From Choristoneura fumiferana (taxonomy: Eukaryota; Arthropoda; Insecta; Lepidoptera; Tortricidae): a stretch of 64,000 nucleotides of DNA. The notes under the pieces were generated by a model that worked only from the letters and a program-made list of their open reading frames with translations, had not been told where the DNA came from and made no database searches. Where the stretch lies: positions 3,662,565 to 3,726,564 of the forward strand of contig NC_133501.1 in assembly GCF_025370935.1 (NCBI RefSeq), in the 5' to 3' direction. Of the stretch, positions 27,901 through 41,200 are shown piece after piece. Position 1 is the first letter of the stretch, and each line of letters starts with the position of its first letter. Made by a program: the position numbers and the translations under genes.

Positions 27901-30900
27901 TTGTTTTGAAGAATAAAGACTATAATCTATCTATCTATCTAAGATGCGTGATTTTGTCAAAATTAGCCATTAATGAAATTGTAATAAGAACCACGGCACG
28001 CGTCATCGGGAATGACTCTACCTATAGTCTGCAACTTTCAAAAATTAAGTAATTTTATCATTATGTTTATTCCAAACAAATTTAATAGTATTTTCAATGT
28101 ACGTCATCCAATAGCCTAAATGGCATCGCCTGTCACGTAACAAAATGACGGATTTCGCAATACATTGCTTGTCCAATTCAACTTTCAACTATAATTAAAA
28201 TCCTAATACAAGTTATTTTCAAAAGTTGTAGAACTAAATTAGCCTAAGATTAAGAGTGGAAGCTGTGGTTTAATTGTTTGCTCCTGTTACAGGGCCCACC
28301 TAGTTTATGCCATTTTATGCTAAACCATTAGTATAAGGCTTATATATAAAATAGTTTTTTTTGTGATATTTTTTTGTAAAATTCGCGAACAGTATTTTTC
28401 AAAATGGCCTCGCCACCTGACGGTAACTTTTACATAATTAATTATGGCGCTGTCGCCCCAAGGGCTAGTGTTGTGCCCTTAACTAAATAATCCAATATTG
28501 CAAATGCATTCAAGCAATATTCCCAATATTGTCATTGCATAGTGTGGCAATATTGGAACTTTTCACACCAGAAAATTTCCAGCAATATCGTCAATGACGT
28601 TGAAGGCAGCACTATATGTGGATGTAACTACAAAATGTCATATTTTTAAAATACATATTTTAATTAGGAATCGACGAATTGCGGGTTAATATTTAAAAAA
28701 AAACTTTTAGTATTAATATGAATCAAATAAATAGGTACAACTTTTTAACTAAAACGAAAACTGACTAATAAAACTTTTCTCTGAGTGAATAAACATTTAT
28801 TGCTCGTAAAAAACATCAGATATAAGTGATAAGGTACATGCTCGTTTGGTACCCTCATGGTAACATACTCGTAGTTATTTACTGGTTAAATTATGACTAT
28901 TATTTACTGAATGCAAATGTTTCCAGATGTATGGAAGGCATACACCATCCTGGAGCGTCTGACCGGTCACAGCGACTTCGACGCCATCTACGAGATACTG
29001 GAGAAGATATCCGGTGGAAAGAGTAAGTGTTATCATCATAAACGAAATAGTTATATGCCTAACGAATATTTTTTTATTTTATTTTAATTATAATTATTAT
29101 CGGTAATATGGCTTCTATCCCCTTTTTTTATCAACGTGACAATTGTCAGTAACATAATATTATGTCGAGTGACAATCTATTATTATTAATTGTATCTATA
29201 TAGTCCTTGATTGTATCTAAATTTAGATAATTATGTTGTGAAACTTTAATAAGAATTATTTTTCGTGGTTGATATTTATTTGTACATTTGTCGGTAAATC
29301 TTGTCATGAGATTAATACTGTGTCATAATTAATTTTGAGTAGTGAACTAAATGGAAATTAGTTTCTTATGACGGTAATTTGCGTAGTGTTTTGGTACGTA
29401 CGCGTATTTTCAAAATGGCTTTTTAAGAAAGTACCTGTCAGCATGGTGAAATAGGGCCCTGATTTCTTCATGTAATTAATATGTATTAAAATATATTACC
29501 GTCATCAAAAATAAGTTTAATTCGCTCAAGTATTTTAATAATTATTCAAAAATTTATTCTTATCAACACCTGTTCTGTTTTACAATTAAAATTAAAATTA
29601 CTGAAGCGATGTAATAGCTTTATGAAATATGAAACAGGTGAATGGAAACGTGATAAAAGATTGTTGAAAAGGTTATTGTCACATAAGGTTACAAATTTTA
29701 GACAAGTATATTTAAGCGAAATAAATACAAAGATGTATATTGCGTCTTTTTAAACATTTAAGATACAAATAACTTTACTATATATACAATTCCCCCAAGT
29801 CTTGACCCTGCGGAAGGCCCATAAGGCTGGCTGCATTTCCGAGCTGTATCGAGATCCCAGTACGTTGTGCGAGAAATGCACCAAGTTACAATAGGTTAAA
29901 TGATATTGTAACGGAAAACTCACGTCTTAAACCGAGTTTAGCTCGACATGTTTCGGGCTATTTCGTAGCCCTTCTTCTCAGGAGCACGCGACTCGGCGGC
30001 TGCGTGAGTGATACGAGTATGAGCGAGTCTCACGGTAGTTTCATGTTCAAAATTACATAAGGTTGTTGTATACATTAGTGTTGTTTGATTTCAGATTCTC
30101 ATGAAATTGCCGACTTCTTCAGACACGTGGCACACACCAACGGTAAATAAAACCTACGTGGTTTCACTTTATCTTGTATTTTCACTTTATTTATCGATGA
30201 AATTGAATAAACCTTTGTAGAACAGTATGTCAGTTGTGGACCGAGTGATAAATCGGTCATTTTCCATTAATGCCCCGGGCATACGTCGTGTAACGTGCGG
30301 CGTGTCGTGCGGTCCCTACTCGCTCTCATAAAGTATAAGTGTCAGAGGGACCACACGACACGACACAAACTTCGAGTTTCGAGGTTCGTAGTAGGCCTGC
30401 TGATGCGTGACGACACAACACGACAGGTAAATGTGAATGCGGCTAAACTTAAATAGTTTTTTCACAAACGAGAGGGAGCAAAGTGCAACTTTTCTGTTCA
30501 AGGCTTTTCTAAGTGTTTTATTTATTTTTTGAAGTTGATGATTGTAAAACCACGCTATTTTCTATGCTGGTTGTTCTTTAATAATATTTAGATTTTTTTT
30601 TCAAGTTTCTTAATGCTCGGTGTGAAAAGTTGTATGAGCTACTCGGGAGCAAAATTATTTTCATCTTGGGCGTTAACACTTGAATCCCTCATTACGCTCA
30701 GGATTCTACTTTAGAATACGCTCAATTCTATTGTACCCTTCGTTATATTCTGGAATCAATGTACGCCCTCGCCGTAAATACACCATTTTGCTCCCTTGTG
30801 ACACAAATAACTATTTTTTTACCCAGGAAACTATACCCTATTACTTAAGTATATTACTTTTTAAAGACTCAAGTAATAAAGTACCTAAGCTTTAGAAACG

Positions 30901-33900
30901 TGTTGGGTTCGTAAAAAAAAACCTTTACAATATTCTTTCTGGCTAATAAATTATCTTTGTTCTTCATTCAGGTGTGGAAGGTGTAAGAATCCAGGTGGAG
31001 AAGATGACTGGGGGCATTGGACCAGCCGAATTCCCTAAAGTCTTCGAGATACTTCTGCCTGAAATTGGTGTGTATATATTTTTCATTTATCTTTACATTG
31101 TGTTATCCTCCTCTCCTTAACAAAAAGTGTATACCTCACAGTTAAATTTTCAAATAACATTGTATTATAAATGTAAATATAAGTAGTTTATTAAAGTGTC
31201 AAATATAAAATAATAATTATAACATTGTATTAAATCATTATTATATTAACTACAACAATCTTATTACTTACGATACTTAGTTATTTTTTTATGGAATGTA
31301 ATACCTACTTATGTGTATTTTTATCCAAATAAACAGCTTTATTTCTTAATAATTAAAGTAACTTTCCGCTGTACATATGTAATGTACGCTTAGATCTTTT
31401 AACTAAGCGACGGATTTCAATGCGGTGATCAGTTCATTATACTTATAAGTATTTTTTTCATTTTATTTTACTGTTTGTTAATTTGTTTTCAGACCTCAAA
31501 GGAGCCATGAATCTCATGATCTCGGCGACCAGATCTGGTGGTGAGTGTTTATAAAGCTTTTAAAAATTATAATTCCTATAAATATCAAGTGGGTATGTGT
31601 GTGTGTGTTTGTGAGAGAGAGAGAAGCATTTATTTACTTACACATATTCGATACACAAAAATACACTAAATAGAGGGAAAGAATACAAAATTAATATCGA
31701 ATAGTATAACTGAAGGGTCCACGGAAAGAACATGCCTAGTCACCTTTTTTTTTAAATTGAGATTTTAATCTAGAAAAGAAGAAAGAAAGAAAATAAATGT
31801 ATTTTCTCTCTTTCTTCTCTCTTTCTAATCTCAAAATGTAGAGCTCGCAAAGTACTATGACTTACCAATTGAATTAAATAACTTGAAAACAATACATCTA
31901 CTTATAATTTTTTTCACTTATAAATTGGTAACACTTATAAATAAATGGTAACCATAGTAATTGTTCGAGGTGGCTAACTTTCAAACCGGTATAACTCAAA
32001 AAGTTGCTTAGGTGACTAGACAGGTTCTTTGTGTGGACCCTTCAACTGGACCCCACTTAGCATAATGTTGCGGCAAGCCCCAATGCCTTAGCCCAATGCT
32101 GTTTTTCAGTGGGACCCATCATGTCGTGGTTCCCTTTGCTTCACGCGGATGTACAGTTTAAATATTCTAAAACTACACTCGTTACTACCCGCTGTTCGCA
32201 CGCGTAAACTACTTATTCGATCTGGTACAATGGAAATTCCGGATTTTATAAAATTCCCCGCGCAATTCCCAAAATTTATATCGTGGTCTTCAATGAGGTT
32301 GTGTTAAGAACAACCTGTACAAAATTTCAAGACTCTAAACCCAGCGGTAGCGTTTTCAAGATTTTACCCCTATCCCGTGGGAATATCTGGATATAAAGTA
32401 GCCTATATGTTATTCCAGACGTCCAGCTACCTACGTACCTACCATAAATCCGTTTTAGCGTGAAGGAGTTACACACATACACACACACAGACAAACTTTC
32501 GCATTTATAATATTAGTAGGATAGTATTTATTACGACCAGATGGCCTAGTGGTTAGAGAACCTGACTACGAAGCTTGAGGTCCCGGGTTCGATTCCCGTG
32601 TCGGGGCAGATATTTGTATGAAAAATACGAATGTTTATATAAGTATGTATCTATCTATATAATTATATTTATCCGTTGCTTAGTACCCATAACACAAGCT
32701 TTGCTAAGCTTACTTTGGGACTAGGTCAGGTGTGGTGTGATATTGTACCGTGATATTTATTTATTTATTACGAATTAAAACTGTTTTCTAGATCTCGGGG
32801 AGGCCATCCTTGAGATGAACCGTATCATGGGCAAATCGAAGATCTCAGAGAGCATCATCGTCCTCAAGAGGATAACCGGACAGCGACGTAAGTTAATGAT
32901 ACTTAATCATCAGGGCCACCTTTCACTTATTAGAGGCCCTGGGTACGTTAGTACTATTATATATTCTGTGCCCTGGGCACAACATGCTGCATTCTAAGCC
33001 TGAGTTGTAAATTGTAAATTGTTATGGAAATAAAAAAATATTTTGCCGGGAAATACACACTGGCCCCGTCTCATCTCCACCGAACATCAATAAGGGCAGC
33101 AGCAGCAGCAGAAATGGCGGAAACTGCCAAAGCAGGAAAATACAGTGGTCCTGGTGCCGAATATGATTTTGTACCTTTCGGCGTCGAGGCCCTTGGTCCG
33201 TGGGGCCCTGGCGCTCGGAGTCTCTTCAAAGATCTATCAAAGAGACTCAGAGATACCACAGGAGACCGAAGAGCTGGCAGTTTCCTGCCAGCATCTTTGG
33301 TACCATGCCGCAGGGTCCATTTTTAGATTTATTTCTATTTTTAGCTTATTTAATTTTATTGTACATACCCTTTTTATTGTGAATATTAAAATAATACTTA
33401 CTATATTTTAATAAATTTTACCATACCTCTTTAATGTTATAAAATTATTATCTATAAGCCATGAGTACAATGTCCGCGTAATTTTTTTATGTCACAGATT
33501 TCTTTAATATAAATTGGTAAAAAATTATCGGAAATTTTAATATAGTTTGGCATAGTGTTTGAGGCAATATTGCCAGCAATATGAACACCGCCAGTGACGT
33601 TAGTAATTTATTGTAAAACGTACTGTTTCTTTAAAAAAATATGGCTCTGTCCATCGGAGGACAATTTTGCCAGTGTCTAGTAGTTTTTGCCGTTGTACGG
33701 TAAAAAAATTCTAGAAAACGAAATATGAGAGGTGATGGTGGATGAACGGTGACAGCGCGAATCTAAAACGTACTGTATCACATTTCTAAATTTTTAAATG
33801 CGTTGATAATTTGTTAATAGCAGTAACAAAAACGAAGTAAAATTTAATTATTTTAAAATAGAACGGACATTTTCAGCGAGTTATTTATGATTTCAGAATT

Positions 33901-36900
33901 GAAATACGCCCTGGAGGAGCTGACACACGAAGCTAACAAACTTAGTAAGTAATGTGTCATATATTATCTGACACATCCTACCAGTGACGGTTTTAGCACT
34001 TCCAGCGCCCTGGGCGAGATTTCCACGGCTTCCCCAACTTAAGGGAATTTTCTACAAAGGTATAGACTCCGCCCAGGGCGCGACTTAAAGGCGCCCCGTT
34101 AAGTCCGGCACCCCGGCCCTAGAAACATAGTCGTATCAGATTCTGATATTTATGCACTTTTGTTGTGTCAGAAATTGGTGCTAGCGACTTTATGACGACA
34201 GATATATTATTATATAAATTATCTCAACGTTTCGACCACATTTCCGCGGCTATGGTCACGAGTATTAGTTTTATTTTTGGGTAAATTATGGATAAAAAAA
34301 AATTATAAATAATGTAGGAGCGAGCAGACAACAAGATACAAAACAACTAGAATGTTAATGTCTCTCGGGACGCGCCGGTTTACTTCGTTCTCCCGAAGAT
34401 TAAAAAAAAAATAACATAATGAGCCATGTTTTTGATAAAAACTTTTTTCTGACAGGTCTCCGAGTGGTGATTGAGACTTTGTACAAGATCACGGGCTGTC
34501 GTGTGATCGAAGAGGTCCAGACCGTGTTCTACAGGGTATTCAAGATTGACAGTAAGTTTGTAAACAAAGTAGGTAGATTAGAGATTAGATTAGATTGTTT
34601 TCGCATACAAAAACTGTCATTTGATTGTGATCGCGAGTGTCAGCTGGGCTACTACGAAACTCGAAGTTCGTATCGTACCGTCCCTCTCGCTCTCGTATTA
34701 AATAGTATAAGTGTCAGAGGGACCGCACGACACGAACTTCGAGTTTCGTAGTAGCCCAGCAGAAACGTTACACGGCTTCTGACTTCAGACTCCGTCAAGC
34801 GCGCCACCCATGGCAACACTGGCGTTTCGTAGGTGCTTTAATGCCAATTCTTAGATTAATTAATTATTTTCTTAAATCTTCCTAGATACCGCAATTCACC
34901 CGTAATCACCCGCACCCGCCGCTCGCACACACTGATAATTTAAGGAGGATTAAGTTTTCTTTAGTCAAGGCTGCGCTGCCGTCGGTGCCGTATGTTTCGA
35001 TTTTAGCTCGCTTCGCGAGATGATCACCTTTTACGTTCGCGGACTCGTACTTGCGTATTTTTTGTATTAAGTATAATTGTAAATTAGTAGTAGGTATATA
35101 AGTGTAGTGTAATAGTTTCGTGCAAGGACACATAAAAAAAATAGATACCTACCTACCTATAAACAATATAGTTATAGTATTATGTGTAGGTAAACATGAG
35201 TAGTATGTATACAGTCGCCATCACTATTCCGGCGAAATTATAAATAATATTTTTAAATTTAGTATAATAATAATAATACATATAACGGCATAGAATCTGT
35301 CTGTTTTCTCAAGATACAGACATTAGACAATTTGCCGGTAGGTAATTAATCTAAAATAGACGTCGACAACCCTAAGCGACCGCGCCGGAGTAGGCAGTTA
35401 AGGGTCGGAGTGTGGTTGAACATCACAGACATCGCTTGATAATTCTTAGAACACAATGCACTTCTACATGTTCGAATCAATAACAGGATCCCTGAGCCTT
35501 AGGTTTGTCCAGCAGCCGCAGTCTTCACAGCCTCATTCGTTTGGCTGACGATCCTATGATTTCTTCTCACAGATATCATCACGGTTATCAAACGAATTAA
35601 CAACATCTCAAAGAGCCGAGATGCACTTACTTTCCTCGAGTCTCTGCTCGAAGTCACGCAGAGTAAGGTCATCGAAGACGCAAGCGTCGCCTTGAAGAAG
35701 CTCACCACTAAGAACTGTGAGTATATCGCTGTATGACTTACCGCAAAACAACATTATATTTTTCATTGTTATTCAAACAATATTTATTTAATCGTATGGC
35801 ATACATTTAAAATAAGCTTATACACATATCTATCGCCATCTTTGCCTATTTGTATATCGCCTTAATGTTTGTCACTCGTTTAGCACCACCCAGGGGACAC
35901 GTGCAGGGTTGTGGTGGGTTTCTCCCGCGGACTCGAGTAACAATCGTCCCCCAATATAAACAATGTAACAGTAAAACGAAAGAGTAAACTACGCAGAATA
36001 TTTACGTACAGTCGGGTTCTAAAATTTGTGAGCAAAAATGTTATCAAAAATATGTGAAGACGTCTGTATATTGTTAACGGCGTAAAAGCGTGCTCAGATA
36101 TTTTCAACCGGCTTCAAAGGAGGTTCTCAATTCGTGTGCATGTTTTTTTTTGTATGTTATGCCGAAATTCAAAATTCATTTTTAGTTCTAAAGGACACTA
36201 AGTCAGGATCTGATGATGGAATCCTAGAGAAATCGAGGGCAACCCTCGAATTTTTAAAGTACACCTATAGCGTTTTTGGCATTTTTAACACCAAGTCGAG
36301 TACCTACTCTGTTATAAATAAAATAATATAACTATGCCGAGTTTGAGCTTAATGGAATCTTTGTGAGATGCATTTTGGCTACAAATCACTAAAAACTCTG
36401 AAAATATTATTTTTTTACAAAAAAATGGAATCGACTTTAAAAACCTTGAAAGTAATTTTCTACTAGTTTGAAGTCGGTGCCTCAGCAGCAGGAGTGATTA
36501 AAGCCAAATACATATTATGTAGGCGAGGTAGACGACTATAGTTCCACTCCTGCTGGCTCGTGCTGAGGCACCGACTTCAAACTAGTAGAATTTTTTTTTA
36601 AGGTTTTTGAAGTCGGTTCCATTTTTTGTTAAAAAATTTTTTTTTATCAAATTTTCGCTCAGAAGTTTAGGAACTCTGCTGGACATTTGCCTAATATCCG
36701 CGGTAAGAAGAATCATTAAAGTAGCTATACCCCTCCTGAAAATAATATTTATTTGTTAACTTCGGTTGTAGGTAGGTACGACATGCATGACAACTAACTT
36801 AGGGTTGATAATATTTTTCGCTTTAATAATTTATTATATTTTACGGGCTATTTTATTTTGTAAAACATTGATATTAAGAAGACTTACAACAATTTTAGTG

Positions 36901-38205
36901 TCGGCCTTGGAGATTTTGGAGAACATCAGATCAAAGTCAGGACATGACGACATCATCGACTTCTTTAGGCGTCTCATCGAGCACACTGGCACTAAATGTA
37001 AGTATTAATACTAAAGGTAAATTTAGAATGTTATTTCGCACATGAGTTTTTACAAAACGGATTTGAACCCACGATCCTCTGCCTGAGAGGCCATAAGTCA
37101 AACCACTAAGCCACCATGGCTTTTATTTGTCTATTTCCGTGTTACTTTGTGGGAGAAAAAGCGACACGGTAATTAGACTTGAGCAGAGGAATGAGAACGG
37201 CCAAATTATCAAAGCTGCGTGAATTTTTGAACTACCCGCAGTTGATCTTCTTTATTTATCTTTAAACAATTATTTTTCAACTGTACATTGTATCGTTTGC
37301 GCCGAAATGAATTTAAACTTTTTAAAAATGATTCTGACATGTAATTATTTCTGTTTTCAGCTATCCAAGAGGCATGGGAGGTCATCATTACGTACATTAC
37401 CATCACAGGTATTTATTATGTTATATATACCAACTCGTAGTAGAATTTTTTTTTTAGCTAAGGTTTGCATAGGTACATACACAATACAATCATCATCCCT
37501 CCAAAAATCCCTAATTACTTTTCTCAAAAATGTCCGTAAAAGTTGACATTATTCTTTACATATCAGAAGGTGAAGTGCATAGTTTATGGTCAGCGAAAAA
37601 TTAAAAAGTTAAAGAGATTGCAGGCGCGCTAGCTCGACAATAATGAATTAGCGCGCCTGCAATCAGTCACATTTTTTTTAACGTTAAAAAGGCCATGGAA
37701 ATGTTGGCACAAGTCGTATACAGCCAAGTCTAATGGCCGGTATCAGATATTTTCTTGGAACTCCGGACTTTTTCTATTGGGTCTGAAGTAGCTTGTGGTG
37801 TTTTTGGTGGAAAAATACTCCTGCAGTTTATTTTTAATGAAAAAAAGCGGGAAAGCATAAGAAAGATATTGGAAGAAAATTAAATTTTACAATATATTTT
37901 GAGAAAAAGTTTATTCTATTTCAGAATTATTCACCATTTTTGAGAAAAGCTTTATATTAGTCTCGGCTGGAATAGCAATTGCTGGCTTCGTATTAGTTAA
38001 ACGGACTCGCAAGCTCGTCCGTTTAATACTCATGCTCAGCCAGCAATTGCCTACTTCCAGGCCACGACAATAATCTACTATTGTTTTATTTTTGTACTTA
38101 CTTACACTAAAAAATATTTTAGGTACCATTTTGTCGGCATAGTTTACATACATATTCGAGCAAAATTACAAGTCTCCGAGCAAAGCTGCGGACGGACGGA
38201 CGGAC

Positions 38206-38241
<36 letters not shown>

Positions 38242-41200
38242 TGGCGAAACTATAAGGGTTCCGTTTTTGACATTTTGGCTCCGGAACCCTAAAAAAGTGT
38301 ACCCTTTTTTTTAATTTTTTGGAATAAATATGGTTTTTCCTACTCAGAATGAAAAGCACAATCGATACCGATCGTTTAAAAAAATGTCCCCATTTTTTTC
38401 ATACAAAATTTTATGAGTCAGTTTGTCACGCCCATACTAAGTGTATGAAAAAAAACGTCGCAAAACTGAAACTTTTTTTTTGGAAACATTTTTTTAAACT
38501 ATCGGAGTCGATTGTGCTCTTGATTCTGAGTAGGAAAAAACATTTTTTTTGCAAAATATCAAAAATAATGAAAGGGTACACTTTTTTTGAAAACTAAATT
38601 ATTTGTTTTTTTGATAACTATTGCTGTACTTGATTATTATTATACTAATGTTTACGTTCTTTTTCCGCAGATATCTTCGAGTTCTTCGAAGTGATCTATC
38701 GCTTTACGCGCGTGCAGATCATCACGTTTATAGAGACCATCATCCACGTGACCAGCTCCAGCAGCTTCACGCAAGCCATTTCCAAGCTAAACCGGCTCAC
38801 AGGAGAAAAGAGTAAGTCAAATTCAAAAGGGCCATTCATAAAGCACGTCACACCAATTTTGACCGTAATTAGCCAAAACCGTCCTCCTCCTCCGCCTCCA
38901 GAAACACACCCTCACACACCGCACAAACCGCATGCCGGATACCCCCCTAAATGTGGAACGTATTTTAGTCTAAGTCAAGGAAAGAGTAAGTCAAAAGAGA
39001 AAAGAACAAGTGAAAGGTTACATTACAAAATTTTGTTTATTTGTTCTTGCTTTTTTATGTATTCTAATTACAGTATATTTCATTAAAAATGTATGAGTAA
39101 AAACGTCTACTGATAGAGACACATAAAAAAGAAAACATTTATATTTGCCTATCTAAAAAATAAAATTTACAAATAAAATCTCATTCAAATTATAATCTAC
39201 TTATCTATTTAATTTTTTTTTTTCAGATTTCATCAAGTCACTGACAATAATATACGAGATTGTAGAAATCGGTGAGTGTCGTATTAAGTAAATATAGACT
39301 TTTAGTTCGTTTTCTTAAAATTAAATGTAAAACTAATTAAATTTGTGATTTAATTTTTCAGATATTGTCAAATTCTTCGAAGTTATCATTACGATCAGCA
39401 AGAAGTTCGGTAAGTATCTAACATTACATTATAACGTCCGTCTTGGGTAGCACCGAAACCGATTTATTAAACACAATTATTAAAGAAAAGAAACATAGAA
39501 AACTGTCGTTTTAGGTGTATCCAAGGGTTATCTATTGTTTCCCCGAAAGTTATATGCCATAATTTCATTTGCCCGAAGTTCATATGCCCGAAACTTCATT
39601 TTCCCGAATGTTTCGTTTACTAGAAAATTTATTTGATATATTCTTATTTTCCCGAAAATTAGATGCCATAATGATACAAATGCAATACGTATTGTTTTCC
39701 ATATTATTAAGTGCAATAATATTATTTAATAGAATATTCAAACGCCATACTCAATAGTGTTTATTTTGATTATGATTGATTAAAATTGCTTTTTTCTTTT
39801 ACTAATCTATCTATTATGTTATTTATTCGGGCTGCTAAAAAAAAATACCTAACATCGAAGGCTAAGGCGGGAGCGAAGCGGAGCGTAGCATAGCATTCGG
39901 AACCTAACCTATCCGAGTCGCTTCTGCTCCGAACCGCCTTGCTCGCTCGCTTCGCTCGCTCGCACAAATCAAATGTCGCAATTCTTACCTAACCTAATCT
40001 TTGTGATTAAAATTTACCTAATTCAAAGGCTTGTTTGACGTATGGGATTTATCAGTATAATAGTGTCGATACTCACCATTTACATGGATGGCAAATGATA
40101 TTATGGCATGTGATACTTATGGCTTACAATGATTATGGAAAATGAAATTATTTAAATTAATATTATGGGAAACAAAGATTCTGTCATTAGATTAATATGG
40201 TAAACAATGAGTTGTGAAAATGAATTTATAAGAAACAATATTATGACGGTTGAATATTATAGCACATGAAATTCGGGCAAGTAAAGGTATACCGTATCCA
40301 AGACGTATTTTTTGTTATTTTCCTTTTGCGAATTATTTTTAATAATGTTTATATATTTTTACAGATTTTGAGGAAGTGATTACTATCATGGAAGAGTACA
40401 CGTACACTACGGGTAAGCAAAATCAAATGAAATACCTAGTTTTAATTAAAGATTGAGTTTTTTTACTTTTTAATTGAACAAGAAATTTAAGGATTTTACT
40501 ATCTAATAATGGTAAATTTCTGCATTAGAAAACTCGTAAGGTTTGACTATTTATTTTTTTATAAATCAAAGCTTGCCCATGCATTATCGAACGAAAATCA
40601 ATTTTTAAGCTACCTTTACAATTACTAGAGGTATAAACGTTTGAAATCCAAAATTATAGAGAGAAAGACATACTTGCACGTGAGGTCACACCCAAGAAGC
40701 GTCATGAGAAAAGCGTTTTAGAAAGAGAGATGTAAAGATTTTTCAAAATAAACTCGAAAAAAGTTTCAAGCGAATTATGTATGTAAACTCTTCATTGTAC
40801 AAAATAAGTAAACAAACACAGATGACAAACATTGAGATATATGTACAAAGGCGAACTTATCCCTTTAAGGGATCTCTACCAGTCAACCTTTGAGTGGATG
40901 AGAGGAGCATTCAGTCAGGGACAGACAAAAAGTAAATTAAATTATTCTGGTGTCCCTGTGGTGGCTCGGTTCGGTGGCATTTAGACATCACAGTTGCTGA
41001 TGCAGCTGCTGAGTTGCTACGCTAGTTGCCGCTTGCACGGAGCGAGTGGGTGGCCGTCTCATCATCATCATCATCCCAGCCTATATACGTCCCACTGCTG
41101 GGCACAGGCCTCCTCTCAGAACAAGAGGGCTTGGGCCATAGTTCCCACGCGGTCGGTGGCCGTCTGTTGGACAATAATATGAGCAGCGCTAACTGCGCGC

